From Cupriavidus taiwanensis (GTDB taxonomy: Bacteria > Pseudomonadota > Gammaproteobacteria > Burkholderiales > Burkholderiaceae): a stretch of DNA of 64,000 nt. Shown here piece by piece: positions 36,229-45,998 of this stretch. The notes below the pieces were generated by a model. That model saw only the letters and a list, made by a program, of their open reading frames with translations, had not been told where the DNA came from and ran no database searches. The translations under genes and the position numbers were made by a program. The stretch's first letter is position 1. Each line of letters begins with the position of its first letter. The stretch is from contig NZ_LT977071.1 of NCBI RefSeq assembly GCF_900250075.1, positions 2,065,901-2,129,900 of the forward strand, read 5' to 3'.

Positions 36229-39024
36229 CTAACGGGAAACAGAAGCTTCGCCGGCAGCGGCGCTATACGCCTCTTGTACATCGCAGCCTTTTAGGGTCCC
36301 ATTCGGCATGGCATTACTATTGCCACTACCCCCCGGCCCCACAAACAAGTGCTGCGCCCCCTTAAACGTAGTCATCCCCCGCGCATGGACCTCAATCGTG
36401 TTCCCCAGCACCCGGATCTGCGCCCCCGCCGCATTCAACAGCACATGCTCCTTCGCCTGCACATTGACCGCTCCCTGGGACGAGGACACCGTCACCAGTT
36501 TTTCGGCGGCAATGCGGCTCTGTCCCTGCAAGCTGGCAACGCCCACCTTCCCGCTCGCCGCATGCATGGCAATCCCAGCCGCGGACTCACCCCCACCTTT
36601 GCCATGCGTAAACAAGCTCAGCCCATCCGCCACCGCCACCGACAGATTCCCACCCGCCGCCACATTGGCATCCTTTTGCGCCGCCACCGTCAGCTGCGTA
36701 CCAGCGACCAGCACCGCATCGGCGGGCGTGGTTGCGGCGATGCCCTTGGGTGCTGACACCTGCAGGTGGGGCTCGTTATAGGCAGTGGCGCTGGCCTTGC
36801 CATCGGTTCCTGTTTCCGTATGGCGCAGCACTTCGGTGGTGTGCTTCAGCTTGGCGATGGCGGGCAGTTCGGCGGGAGCCGGTTCGTCCGGCAAGTCCGC
36901 CTTCTGTTTGCGCGCGACATCGGCCAGCGAGGTCAGCAGTTCGGCACTGGCTTCCACCTGCGTTGCAGCGCCCTCGCTGTCGAGCAAGGGCACATTGCTG
37001 CCGGCGCCGTGCGCGGTCAGCAGCATGCCTGCGCCGCCTCGCAAGGCGCCGCTGTCTGCGGTTTCCAGCGCGGCGCCGTGACCGAGTGCTGCCTGGCGGG
37101 CATTGTCGCGCTGCTCAAGGTGGTGGCCCAGCGTCAGGGCCGAAGCCGCTTGTGTGGTGGATAGCAGGGTGCGGCTTTGTCCCGAGGTATCGTCGAAGAC
37201 CAGCTGGTTGTAGCCGCCGGTACCGTCCTGGCTGTGGCCGAGGGCCTGGGTCTTGATGCCGGACAGCACCGCATTGTGGGCGTGGCCTTGCTGGCCGTCG
37301 GGCTTGCCGTTGCCGTCCTGCTTGCCATCGGCGGCCTCGTTGCTGCCGGCGAACCACGCCGGTGCGTTGCCGGTGGCGTTGGCAGCGCCGGTCTGGTTCT
37401 GGTTGTACTGGGCGCTGGCCTGGCCGCGGCCGTTGTAGGCGGCGCCGATCACCACCGGGCGGTCGATGTCGCCATGCTGGAACTCCACCACCACTTCCTG
37501 GCCGACGCGCGGCAATGCCACGCCGCCCCAGTTCGCGCCGGCAACCGGGGTCGCTACACGCACCCAGGTGCCCAAACCGGCTTCGGCACGGGCGTTGTCG
37601 TCGCCCGCGGGATGAGCCAGCCGGCTGGCCGAGCGGGCGCCGCGTTGCCAGTGGAACTGGACCTTTACCCGATGGTCGCGGTCGGTATGCACGGGACCGT
37701 CGGTGCCGATGACGATGGCGGTCTGTGCGCCGGTGACGGTGGGTCGCGGGTGTAGTTGCCGGCCTTGTCCGTCAAGCTGCTGCGGGCGGTATGGAAGCTT
37801 TGCCGGCACTACCGTAAATTGGTTGCGGTAGAACGGCACGTCCGCGGCGGACGACGTACTTTCGGCTGGCGTCGCAGTAGGCTGGCCTGTCCCGAGCAAT
37901 TGATCGATGACGTCCCTGAAGCGCTCGTTCAGGTTGTTGCGAGCCGCATGCGCCACCGCCAGGACGACAAAGCGGCGCTCGTCGTCTCCTTGGACGCGCT
38001 CGTAGTCATAATGGCCGGTCAGCACGAAGCGGCTGGCGGGCGCCAGCGTGCGCACGCTGCCCTCGCCAGAGAACGACAGGCGCCGGACTTCCAGCGCCTC
38101 CACCAGCTGCCGTGCATGGCGCTGCGCCTGGTCGCCGTCCTCGAACCAGTATTGGCCGGGATAGTCGGTGTCCTGCAGGGCCGGGGCAGCGGAATTGCCC
38201 TCGGCCGGCGCACCGGCTTCGGCGCTGCGCACCGCCTTGGCGCGATAGTCCCAGCTGGCCACGGCCACGGCATTGGTCTGCAGCCTGCGCGCGCCTTGCC
38301 AGCGGTCGATCACGTCTTCGGCAGCGGTGGCATCGGCGCGGCCGAAGCGGATGCTGGCCTGCTCATTGTCCTGGAAGACATCGTTGGCATCGGCGATCAC
38401 CATGCGGTGCGTGCCGAGCGCCTCGCCGTCGCCGGCTTCATGTTCGAAGTAATAGAACAAGCCTTCTTCGGCGAGCAGGCGCGTCACGAAATCGAAGTCG
38501 CTCTCTTCGTACTGCGTGACGATGCTGCGGCGCGGATAGGACGAGGCGTCGCGCAGCGCCCAGCGCCACGCCGGCACCAGCTTGCCCTGGCCGTTGTAGT
38601 CGCCAAACACGCTGTCCACCACGTCGACCACCGACATGTCCTGGAACAGGAAGCTGTCGCGGCGGTGGCGCAGGAAGGCCAGCCAGGGCTCCACCACCAT
38701 CCGGTAGCGCGCCAGCCCGCCGTTGGCGCCCACCCGCTCAAAGCGGGTAACGTGGCCATGGAAGGGCCGCAGCGTGGTGCGGCTGCGCTGGGTCAGCAGG
38801 TCGATGCGCACGGCCTGGCCAAGCAGGCTTTGCGCCTCGATGCCGGCGTTATCCGACACCGCCGTCAGTTCGATGCGGAACCCGCCGCCGTCCAGCTGCT
38901 CTGCCGCCTGCAGCTGCTCCGGCATCAGCGCGTCTTGCCCAAGGGGCGTCTGCAGGCGCAGCAAGCGGTTGGCCTGCGAGAAAGCGGCGCCAAGCAGTTT
39001 GGCCAGGTCGGTCGCTGAAACCAT
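36229..39024 (-). CDS. vgrG: VgrG spike protein (TssI), intact copy of module 2
   Basis: The 931-residue protein has the N-terminal gp27-like domain, an OB-fold core (WVRVATPVAGANWGGVALPR, GQEVVVEFQHGDIDRPVVIG at about residues 485-530) and a DUF2345 beta-helix ending in FVGPGG. The last 32 residues (SGNSNAMPNGTLKGCDV...) differ from those of the sister copy at 27291, although the sequence before FVGPGG is almost identical. It lies 40 bp downstream of clpV and 8 bp upstream of a DUF4123 gene. It is the parent-type copy for the degenerate vgrG. Confidence 0.94.
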   Translation of the reverse strand: MVSATDLAKLLGAAFSQANRLLRLQTPLGQDALMPEQLQAAEQLDGGGFRIELTAVSDNAGIEAQSLLGQAVRIDLLTQRSRTTLRPFHGHVTRFERVGANGGLARYRMVVEPWLAFLRHRRDSFLFQDMSVVDVVDSVFGDYNGQGKLVPAWRWALRDASSYPRRSIVTQYEESDFDFVTRLLAEEGLFYYFEHEAGDGEALGTHRMVIADANDVFQDNEQASIRFGRADATAAEDVIDRWQGARRLQTNAVAVASWDYRAKAVRSAEAGAPAEGNSAAPALQDTDYPGQYWFEDGDQAQRHARQLVEALEVRRLSFSGEGSVRTLAPASRFVLTGHYDYERVQGDDERRFVVLAVAHAARNNLNERFRDVIDQLLGTGQPTATPAESTSSAADVPFYRNQFTVVPAKLPYRPQQLDGQGRQLHPRPTVTGAQTAIVIGTDGPVHTDRDHRVKVQFHWQRGARSASRLAHPAGDDNARAEAGLGTWVRVATPVAGANWGGVALPRVGQEVVVEFQHGDIDRPVVIGAAYNGRGQASAQYNQNQTGAANATGNAPAWFAGSNEAADGKQDGNGKPDGQQGHAHNAVLSGIKTQALGHSQDGTGGYNQLVFDDTSGQSRTLLSTTQAASALTLGHHLEQRDNARQAALGHGAALETADSGALRGGAGMLLTAHGAGSNVPLLDSEGAATQVEASAELLTSLADVARKQKADLPDEPAPAELPAIAKLKHTTEVLRHTETGTDGKASATAYNEPHLQVSAPKGIAATTPADAVLVAGTQLTVAAQKDANVAAGGNLSVAVADGLSLFTHGKGGGESAAGIAMHAASGKVGVASLQGQSRIAAEKLVTVSSSQGAVNVQAKEHVLLNAAGAQIRVLGNTIEVHARGMTTFKGAQHLFVGPGGSGNSNAMPNGTLKGCDVQEAYSAAAGEASVSR
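36330..38885. repeat. vgrG duplicate, partner of 27400-29646
   Basis: This is the part of the intact vgrG that is shared with the degenerate copy in the same orientation, about 9 kb apart. Such direct repeats could recombine and delete or duplicate the effector module between them. Confidence 0.85.
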
Positions 39025-39064
39025 GAATTACTCCCGCGATGTCACGAGTCCGCGCATGCCGATA

Positions 39065-41794
39065 TCAGCTGATGCGGTACTTGAACTCACCGTTCTTGCC
39101 CGTGGTGACCTTGATCTTGTCGACGCCGCCGCCCTCTGCCATGCGCACCAGCACGGTTTGCGCGATCTCCGGAAGCAGCGTCCCGTTCAGGATATGGTCG
39201 ACCGCACGCGCACCGGCATCGACTTCGGTGCAGCGCGCCAGCACCGCCTCGACCAGCGCGTTGTCCCACTGGAATTCCGCCTGGTGGTTGGTGGCCACAC
39301 GGTCGCGGATGCGGCCCAGCTTGAGCGTGATGATCTCCGCCAGCACGTCGTCCGGAATCGGGTAGTACGGCACTACCTTGGTACGTCCCAGGAAGGCCGG
39401 CTTGAAGGCCTTGTACAGCGTCGGTCGCAGCATCTCGGCCAGGGCGTCGGCGTCAGGCAGTTCCTCCGCGGGCTTGTTCAGGCAGGCCTGCATGATGGCC
39501 GACGAGCCGACATTCGACGTCAGGATGATGATGGTGTTGCGGAAGTCGATGGGCCGCCCCTCGGCATCGTCCATCTCGCCCTTGTCGAACACCTGGAAGA
39601 ACATCTCCAGCACATCCGGGTGGGCCTTCTCGATCTCGTCCAGCAACACCACGCTGTAGGGATTGCGGCGCACGGCCTCGGTCAGCACGCCGCCCTCGCC
39701 ATAACCGACATAGCCCGGCGGCGATCCCTTCAGCCCCGACACGCTGTGCGCTTCCTGGTACTCGCTCATGTTGATGGTGATGAGCTTGCGTTCGCCACCG
39801 TAGAGGATGTCTGCCAGCGCCAGCGCGGTTTCGGTCTTGCCCACGCCGGACGGGCCTGCGAACAGGAATACGCCGCGCGGCTTGTTGGGATCTTCCAGGT
39901 TCGCGGTGGCGGTGCGCACGCGCTGGGCGATTGCATCCAGCGCATGGTCCTGGCCGATCACGCGCGCGGCAAGCAAGGGCTTCAGGTTCAGCACCGTGCG
40001 CAGCTCGTCCTTGACCATGCGGCCGAGCGGAATCCCAGTCCATGCCGATACGATTTCGGAAACCACGTGCCCGTCTACCTGCAACGGCACCATCGGCGCT
40101 TCACCCTGGAGCGCACGAAGCTCGGCCAGCAGCCGGTCGAGTTCGTCGGGTTCCACAGCCGCCGCGGCTGCCTTGCGGTTGCCCTTGCGCGGCATTGCCA
40201 CCACATCGCTGTTGGCGGCCATGGCCGGGGCGGCGGCTTCCGTCTCCGCATCGTTGCCCTGCTCTCGTGCCGTACGCAGTGCCTGGATGCGCGCCACCAG
40301 CTCGCGCTCCTGCGCCAGGCGCGCATCGGCGGCGGCCACGCGCTGCTCCAGTTCGGTACGCTGTGCTTCCAGCGTTGCCAGACGCTCCGCGTGCGCGGCG
40401 CCGACGCGTTGCTCGCGCTGCAGCGCGGCCAGTTCCACGGCCAGGCGCTCAAGTGCCTTGCGATCGTCCTCGATCGCACCTGGCGTGGCGTTCTGCCCCA
40501 GCGCCACCTTGGCGCAAGCGGTATCGAGCACGCTGACCGCCTTGTCCGGCAGTTGGCGGCCGCTGATGTAGCGATGCGACAGGCGCACCGCCTCGGTGAT
40601 GGCTTCGTCCAGCACGCGCACGCCGAAATGGCGCTCCATCAGCGGAACCATGCCGCGCAGCATCGCTGCGGCCAGCGTCTCGCTGGGCTCGTCGACCTTG
40701 ACCACCTGGAAGCGCCGCGCCAGGGCGGCGTCCTTCTCGAAGTACTTCTTGTACTCGCTCCAGGTGGTCGCGGCGATGGTCCGCAGCTCGCCGCGCGCCA
40801 GCGCCGGCTTGAGCAGGTTGGCGGCATCGTTCTGCCCGGCCTGACCGCCCGCGCCGATGATGGTATGGGCTTCGTCGATAAACAGGATGATGGGCTGCGG
40901 GCTCTTGCGGACTTCCTCGATCACGTTCTTCAGGCGATTCTCGAATTCGCCTTTCACGCTGGCACCGGCCTGCAGCAGCCCCATGTCGAGCGTACGCACG
41001 GTCACGCCTTGCAGCGGCGGCGGCACGTCGCCCACCGCAATACGCTGCGCAAGGCCTTCGACCACCGCGGTCTTGCCGACACCCGCCTCGCCGGTCAGGA
41101 TCGGGTTGTTCTGCCGGCGCCGCATCAGGATGTCGATGACCTGGCGGATTTCGGCATCGCGCCCGATCACCGGGTCGATACGGCCATCGCGGGCGGACTG
41201 GGTCAGGTCGACGGTGAACTGGTCGAGCGCCGGCGTCGCGGTCAGCGCGGGCGCCGCCGTGGCACCGCTGGCGCTTGCCGTGGTCCCGCTGCCATCGGCG
41301 ATGTCCACCGCCTGCTCCCGCTCTTCGGAACCGGCGGTCAGCTTGTCGAAATCATGCTTGAGGCGGTCCGCATCAAACTCCGCAAAGCGATGCGAGCCGC
41401 GTACTGCCAGCGGCGCCAGCGCCGGCTCTGTCAGCAAGGCCAGCAGCAGGTGGCCGGATCGGATGCGGGTCGTCTGGGAGTCGAGCGACGCGATCAGCCA
41501 CGCATGTTCGAACAGCTTCGGCAGATAAGGCGAAAAAGCCGGCGTGCGCGTGTTGCCGTCCTTGAAGCGCGCGATTTCCGCTTCCAGGTCGCGCTGCAGC
41601 GCCGAGGCATCGATGCCACTGGCACGCACGGCCACCGAGAAATCGCTGCGCGCGTTTTCCAGCAACGCCAGGAACAGGTGCTCCAGGTCGACCTCATAGT
41701 TGCCGCGCGCCATGCACAGCGACGCGGCGCGCTCTGCGGCCTGCCGGCAGCTTGCATTCAGTTTGGCGATCAACGTCTTGAGGGGAATGGCCAT
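39065..41794 (-). CDS. clpV: ClpV/TssH AAA+ unfoldase
   Basis: The 909-residue protein has a Clp N domain, a first AAA+ module with Walker A GEAGVGKT (residues 235-242) and Walker [10 protein letters not shown], a middle coiled coil (about residues 440-560) and a second AAA+ module with GPSGVGKTE and [15 protein letters not shown]. The N-terminal Clp domain and length match ClpV rather than ClpB. It recycles the contracted TssB/TssC sheath. It is the seventh gene of the minus-strand tss operon and is followed by vgrG. A decayed piece of a second copy lies at 29655. Confidence 0.96.
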   Translation of the reverse strand: MAIPLKTLIAKLNASCRQAAERAASLCMARGNYEVDLEHLFLALLENARSDFSVAVRASGIDASALQRDLEAEIARFKDGNTRTPAFSPYLPKLFEHAWLIASLDSQTTRIRSGHLLLALLTEPALAPLAVRGSHRFAEFDADRLKHDFDKLTAGSEEREQAVDIADGSGTTASASGATAAPALTATPALDQFTVDLTQSARDGRIDPVIGRDAEIRQVIDILMRRRQNNPILTGEAGVGKTAVVEGLAQRIAVGDVPPPLQGVTVRTLDMGLLQAGASVKGEFENRLKNVIEEVRKSPQPIILFIDEAHTIIGAGGQAGQNDAANLLKPALARGELRTIAATTWSEYKKYFEKDAALARRFQVVKVDEPSETLAAAMLRGMVPLMERHFGVRVLDEAITEAVRLSHRYISGRQLPDKAVSVLDTACAKVALGQNATPGAIEDDRKALERLAVELAALQREQRVGAAHAERLATLEAQRTELEQRVAAADARLAQERELVARIQALRTAREQGNDAETEAAAPAMAANSDVVAMPRKGNRKAAAAAVEPDELDRLLAELRALQGEAPMVPLQVDGHVVSEIVSAWTGIPLGRMVKDELRTVLNLKPLLAARVIGQDHALDAIAQRVRTATANLEDPNKPRGVFLFAGPSGVGKTETALALADILYGGERKLITINMSEYQEAHSVSGLKGSPPGYVGYGEGGVLTEAVRRNPYSVVLLDEIEKAHPDVLEMFFQVFDKGEMDDAEGRPIDFRNTIIILTSNVGSSAIMQACLNKPAEELPDADALAEMLRPTLYKAFKPAFLGRTKVVPYYPIPDDVLAEIITLKLGRIRDRVATNHQAEFQWDNALVEAVLARCTEVDAGARAVDHILNGTLLPEIAQTVLVRMAEGGGVDKIKVTTGKNGEFKYRIS

Positions 41795-41874
41795 GGCGGC
41801 TTGGGCTCCGGTAGGTGTGAATCGCGTTGGTGGCGCGCGTTAGTGGCGAAATCGGGACGAAAGCAAGGCTGTAC

Positions 41875-42966
41875 TTAATGCACGGGCGCAAGCGTGTAGC
41901 GCGCATCGCTGCGGTGCTGGCGCGCGGGCCTGGTGCTGAGGAAGGTATCCCAGCCAAGCCTGCCGCTGCCCTCGGCGCCGAGCGCGCAGCCGGATACGTC
42001 GCTGGCGCGCAAGATCAGGCCGACTTCGTACTCCAGCGTCGCGCCGCACAGCACCGTCACCATCTTGCGCAAGGCCAGGGCGCCTTCGGCGCCGGGCAGG
42101 AAATTGCGATACTGTTCGCGGCCCAGCGGCCCCATCCAGATCCGCACGCGCAGGTCCCGCTGCCAGACGCGGGCCCCGGCAAGTGCGGTGGCACCCAGCA
42201 GGTTGTTGGTGCCGCCAAGCCGCGAATATTGTGATGGCGGCACCTGGTACCAGCCGCCGACGAACTGCTCCACGCGTACTTCAGCCTGGAAGTAGTCGGA
42301 CAGCACCTGCTGCAAATAGGCGGCCGATACCGGCCGGTGGCGCGCGGCGGTGGCATACCCGGCCAGCGCTTCGTCATGCACGACCCCCGCCGTGGCTGAC
42401 AGGCTACGCCGCATGGACTTGTCCGCCATGCCGGCCAGCGACAGCAGCAGTGGCAGGTAGTGCCGGTTGCGGTCGACTTCGTGCTGGAACGGCAGCCGGT
42501 ACTTTTTCCACGCCTGGTAGAACAGCGCCGTCGCGCGATTGGAAAAGATATCGAAGAAGGCGCGTGCGGCGCGGTCGCGGCGCAGGGTTTCGCGCTCCGC
42601 CACGATCTCGGTGTAGTGCAGCGGCAGTGCGCCCTGCGCGCCCAGCATCCCGAAGAAGGTGGGAGTGATCGACACCTGGTCCAGCGCACCATCGGCCAGG
42701 GCCTGCGCAAAGGCCGCATCGCTTTCCAGTTCCCCATTCAGCGCCGTGGCGGCCTCGATGGACTGCAGCTCGCTCGGCGGGAATGACAGCGACAGTGTGT
42801 TGCGGAAGGCGACGCGCGTGGCCAGCACCTGCTCAGGTGTGCCGGCACCTTCGCGCGCATAGTGGAGCTCGAGCAACCGCACCGCCTGGAAGAACTCGTA
42901 GCGGTAGGGTTGCCGCAGCAGCGTGCGGATTACACCAGGATCGATTCGCCGCTGCGGGGTGCGCAT
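41875..42966 (-). CDS. tssG: TssG baseplate protein
   Basis: The start at the ATG at 42966 gives 363 residues beginning MRTPQRRIDPGVIRTLLRQP, then YRYEFFQAVRLLELHY, the TssG N-terminal pattern. The open frame extends to 43164 but that part is a shadow of tssF. It overlaps the 3' end of tssF by 37 bp, a common arrangement. TssG forms the baseplate wedge with TssE, TssF and TssK. Confidence 0.94.
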   Translation of the reverse strand: MRTPQRRIDPGVIRTLLRQPYRYEFFQAVRLLELHYAREGAGTPEQVLATRVAFRNTLSLSFPPSELQSIEAATALNGELESDAAFAQALADGALDQVSITPTFFGMLGAQGALPLHYTEIVAERETLRRDRAARAFFDIFSNRATALFYQAWKKYRLPFQHEVDRNRHYLPLLLSLAGMADKSMRRSLSATAGVVHDEALAGYATAARHRPVSAAYLQQVLSDYFQAEVRVEQFVGGWYQVPPSQYSRLGGTNNLLGATALAGARVWQRDLRVRIWMGPLGREQYRNFLPGAEGALALRKMVTVLCGATLEYEVGLILRASDVSGCALGAEGSGRLGWDTFLSTRPARQHRSDARYTLAPVH

Positions 42967-44777
42967 CTTGCCAGTTCCTTGCCGCCGCGGCGCGATACCG
43001 CGACCAGCTGCACAAAGCTGTTCAGGTGGACATACAGGCCAAAGAAATGATCCATGACCCGGATAAAGCGATGCAGGCCGGTGCCGACGAAGGCATCCTC
43101 GTCCAGCGTCAGCTGGATCTCGAGCCCGCGCACAAAGGTGGCGAACGGCTTGCCGGCCAGCCACTGCGTCGTCGGCTTGTAGTCCAGGCCGACGATGCCT
43201 TCGATCTGCCGCGCCGAGATCGCGCTGCGCGGCAGGTCATGCAGGCGCAGCATCTCCTTGAGCGTGGCCAGGCCGTTCTGCACCAGGGACAGGTGATTCA
43301 GCGCCAGCAGCGAAACCAGCCGCCACTGCGACGAGCGCCCGCTGCTCAGCCGCATCGACGGCGTCGGCTTGCGCAGGAAGCTGATGCGGCGAGCGATCGA
43401 GCTGCCCTCCATGGTCAGGTCGCCATCGGGCTGCCCGAACGCCAGCAGCGCGGGCAGGTCGCGGTTGGTGCAGGTCACGCTCAGGCTCAGCGTTTCCGTG
43501 CGTGGGCTGGCGGGATCGAAGTCCGAGTCGACGATGGAGATTTCGGTCTCGAAGCCCGGGCTGCGTTCTGCTACCAGAGCATTGCGGCGGGCGATCCAGT
43601 AGTGTCCGGCGCTGCCCGGATCTTCGCCGTGGTGCAGAGAGTAGAACGGCCGGAACTCCACCACGTCATGACTGGCTGCGGTTTCGCGCACCAGTTGCAC
43701 CTGGTCGATCGAATAGATCTCGAATCCGTGTGCGCGGCGGCTGTCGGCCACCACCGGATAAGCAGTGGCGGTATGTTCGATGCGGATCGGGTCGGCCTTT
43801 TGCCGGAACAGGTTGACCACCGGCGTGCAGTGCAGGCGCAGGTGAGCCGCGCCAAGCCCTTCAAGCAGACGCGCGGTGTTGCTGTCGCTGCGCACCTCGG
43901 TCAGTACCAGGTGCAGGGTCACGCGGCGCACAGCGCCACCGGGCAACAGCGCCCGCTGCACCGGATCCAGGTCAAGATCGAAGAAGTTGAATTTCTCGGC
44001 GAAGCCGAAATGCTCGCTCAGCAGGCGGTATGCGGGATGCGAGCGAGCGGGGGTGTCGATCAGCGCCTCTTCTGCGCCGAAACCCACTTCGCGCAGCGGC
44101 ACCTGCTGCAGGCGCTTCCACACACCGGGGCGCTCTTCCACATACGCCGCGGCCACGTGCAGGAATAGCGCGTCCCCCAGGGCAGCAACGAATGACGGCT
44201 CGCCGTCCAGGTACACGCGCACCGCCTGGCGGCCCAGTGCATCGAAGCCGCCCTGCTCGCCCAGGTACTCCAGCTCGATCGAGATCGCGCCCGTTGCCCC
44301 CTTCGGCAAGTTCACCGTCGACGGCGCGGACACCGCCCGCTCAAAGCCGGCGGCAGCGACGCGCAACGGCAGGAAGGTCACGTCATAGGCTGTGCGGAAA
44401 CGGCACTCCACCTTGCGAACCGGGCGCGTGGTCAGCAACGTGCCGCGCGGCACCGTGACCGGCGCGCTCAACTGCGCGGCCATGCCGACCACGTCGAAAT
44501 GCGCAATCGAACAGGACGGAAACGGGCTCAGGTAGTGCGGATACAGCACCTCCAGCAGCGCTTCGGTGAATTCGGGATACTCGTCGTCGAGCTTCTTGCT
44601 GATGCGGGCGGACAGGAAGGCGAACGATTCGATCATCCGCTCGACGTGGGGATCGTCGCAGCCATCGGCCGACATTGCCAGGCGCGCCGCAATCTTGGGA
44701 TAGCGCTCGGCAAAGTCGCGCGAATACCGGCGCAGGAAGGCCAGTTCGCGTTCGTAATATGGCAGCAAGTCTTCCAT
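42930..44777 (-). CDS. tssF: TssF baseplate protein
   Basis: The 615-residue protein starts with LLPYYERELAFLRRYSRDFA and continues RLAMSADGCDDPHVERMIESFAFL, the unmistakable TssF N terminus, with DEYPEFTEALLEVLYPHYL after it. The C terminus contains GLYVHLNSFVQL. Length is normal. It lies 88 bp after tssE and overlaps tssG. TssF is the main wedge protein of the baseplate. Confidence 0.96.
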   Translation of the reverse strand: MEDLLPYYERELAFLRRYSRDFAERYPKIAARLAMSADGCDDPHVERMIESFAFLSARISKKLDDEYPEFTEALLEVLYPHYLSPFPSCSIAHFDVVGMAAQLSAPVTVPRGTLLTTRPVRKVECRFRTAYDVTFLPLRVAAAGFERAVSAPSTVNLPKGATGAISIELEYLGEQGGFDALGRQAVRVYLDGEPSFVAALGDALFLHVAAAYVEERPGVWKRLQQVPLREVGFGAEEALIDTPARSHPAYRLLSEHFGFAEKFNFFDLDLDPVQRALLPGGAVRRVTLHLVLTEVRSDSNTARLLEGLGAAHLRLHCTPVVNLFRQKADPIRIEHTATAYPVVADSRRAHGFEIYSIDQVQLVRETAASHDVVEFRPFYSLHHGEDPGSAGHYWIARRNALVAERSPGFETEISIVDSDFDPASPRTETLSLSVTCTNRDLPALLAFGQPDGDLTMEGSSIARRISFLRKPTPSMRLSSGRSSQWRLVSLLALNHLSLVQNGLATLKEMLRLHDLPRSAISARQIEGIVGLDYKPTTQWLAGKPFATFVRGLEIQLTLDEDAFVGTGLHRFIRVMDHFFGLYVHLNSFVQLVAVSRRGGKELARCAPRSGESILV

Positions 44778-44865
44778 TCTGTGTGGCCGGTGGTGACACT
44801 AGTAAGGCGGATACGCAGCGATGAGTTCTGTGGCTCCGACGGCCAACCTGACCCGCCGCCGCGCT

Positions 44866-45339
44866 TCAGCCCCGCCCTCGCGTGACCGAATACTGCAGCG
44901 TCGATGGCTGCAGCATGGCATCGAAGCTGACCGGCTCGCGCGCGGGCCCCACCAGCAGCACCGCGCTGATGCCAAAGCACAGCACGCTGGTAGCCCGCTC
45001 GTTGACCGACAGCGCGACGTTGACGTTCTGCAAGCGCGGCTCATGGCGCTCGATTGCATTGCGCAACGACTGGCAGATGTACTGACGGTCATCGAAGCTG
45101 GCCAGGCTCAGCCCCGCGAAATCATTCAGCCCATAGGTCAGCAGCGACCGCCGGCATTCGGGCAAGCCGTTGAAATCGGCGTCCTCGTGGACGATGCGCG
45201 TATTCAGCAGCGACTCGATGTCGCGGGCAACCGTTGCCTTCAGCTCCTCCAGCGACAATTGCCGCAGCGCGCTAGGCAGCGGCGCGTGCGGCTCGTCGTC
45301 GAAGAGCTTGTCGAGCAGGCTGGGCTCAAAGCCTTTCAT
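44866..45339 (-). CDS. tssE: TssE gp25-like baseplate protein
   Basis: I place the start at the ATG at 45339 (MKGFEPSLLDKLFDD), giving 157 residues. The upstream frame to 45351 begins with TTG and would crowd the terminator hairpin. The gp25 core is visible: VARDIESLLNTR, then LTYGLNDFAG and ERHEPRLQNVNV. The glutamate in ERHEPRL is part of the EPR motif of this family. TssE joins the sheath to the baseplate. It follows hcp after a strong hairpin. Confidence 0.94.
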   Translation of the reverse strand: MKGFEPSLLDKLFDDEPHAPLPSALRQLSLEELKATVARDIESLLNTRIVHEDADFNGLPECRRSLLTYGLNDFAGLSLASFDDRQYICQSLRNAIERHEPRLQNVNVALSVNERATSVLCFGISAVLLVGPAREPVSFDAMLQPSTLQYSVTRGRG

Positions 45340-45354
45340 GGGCGTGAACAAGCA

Positions 45355-45380
45355 AAATGCCGCGGCAACGCTGCCGCGGC
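45355..45380 (-). terminator. Intrinsic terminator or attenuator between hcp and tssE
   Basis: On the minus strand the inverted repeat GCCGCGGCA / TGCCGCGGC (45359-45367 and 45372-45380 on the map) closes a 4-nt loop and is followed by ATTTTGC, a short U-run in RNA. It lies 20 bp after the hcp stop. The stem is strong and the U-run short, so partial readthrough into tssE is likely, which would keep Hcp far more abundant than baseplate proteins. Confidence 0.75.
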
Positions 45381-45400
45381 GAGGCTTGACTGCAGGAACG

Positions 45401-45904
45401 TCAGACCGAGTAGGTCTTGTCGTTCTTGGTCAGGCTCCAGGCGCCCTGCGAGTTGCCGCCCTGGTTGCCGCCGATCTTCTGCTGCGTGTACTTCCACTGC
45501 ACGGCAGCGTACTTCAGCGTGAAGCTGTCGCTGGGGATGCCTTCGGCAACGACGTTGGCCGACACCGCGCCCAGGATGGCGTTCTTCAGCTTGATTTCCA
45601 GGTACTTGACCCGCTTGCCTTCACCATCGGCACGCAGGAAGTCGATGGTGACTTCGTCGAACGTGGTGCCGCCCGATACGTGCTGGTACAGCAGCGGGCT
45701 GACCACGTCCAGATCCTTGGTGAACACCATCTCGCCGTGCTCGCAACGCTCGGCCGTGTGGCCGCCCGCGGTCGACGCGGTTGCCGAACGCGGCTGCGTG
45801 ATGCTGTGCTTCCAGGTGTTGACCTCGATCCAGTCCTTGTGGTCCTTGTCTTGCGATTCGCCCTTGATTGCCGGGCTGCCGAACTTGACGTAGATATCCT
45901 TCAT
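45401..45904 (-). CDS. hcp: Hcp tube protein (TssD)
   Basis: The 167-residue protein begins MKDIYVKFGSPAIKGES and contains HKDWIEVNTWKHSITQPRS and CEHGEMVFTKDLDVVSPLLY, the classic Hcp sequence. It forms hexameric rings that stack into the T6SS inner tube and carry small effectors. There is no effector extension. It lies 94 bp from tssC with a hairpin in the gap and is followed by a terminator-like hairpin, both consistent with separate, high expression. Confidence 0.97.
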   Translation of the reverse strand: MKDIYVKFGSPAIKGESQDKDHKDWIEVNTWKHSITQPRSATASTAGGHTAERCEHGEMVFTKDLDVVSPLLYQHVSGGTTFDEVTIDFLRADGEGKRVKYLEIKLKNAILGAVSANVVAEGIPSDSFTLKYAAVQWKYTQQKIGGNQGGNSQGAWSLTKNDKTYSV

Positions 45905-45941
45905 GGAAAGACCCTCGATGAAAATCGCTATTTAGGCTTCT

Positions 45942-45957
45942 TGCCAGTTTCCTGGCA
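45942..45957 (-). promoter_or_regulatory. GNRA-type hairpin between tssC and hcp
   Basis: In the minus-strand RNA the sequence TGCCAG-GAAA-CTGGCA forms a 6-bp stem closed by a GAAA tetraloop, about 40 bases before the hcp start. There is no T-run, so it is not an intrinsic terminator. It could stabilise a processed hcp mRNA 5' end. Confidence 0.4.
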
Positions 45958-45998
45958 TTGCTAGGTACTGCGCCCGCATTCCCCCGCAGGGATCGCGG

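Noticed and set aside
38723..41878. 1051-codon plus-strand open frame across vgrG and clpV
   Set aside because: It is antisense to two clear genes, and its translation is low-complexity Arg/His/Gly-rich, as expected from the third-position GC of the opposite strand.
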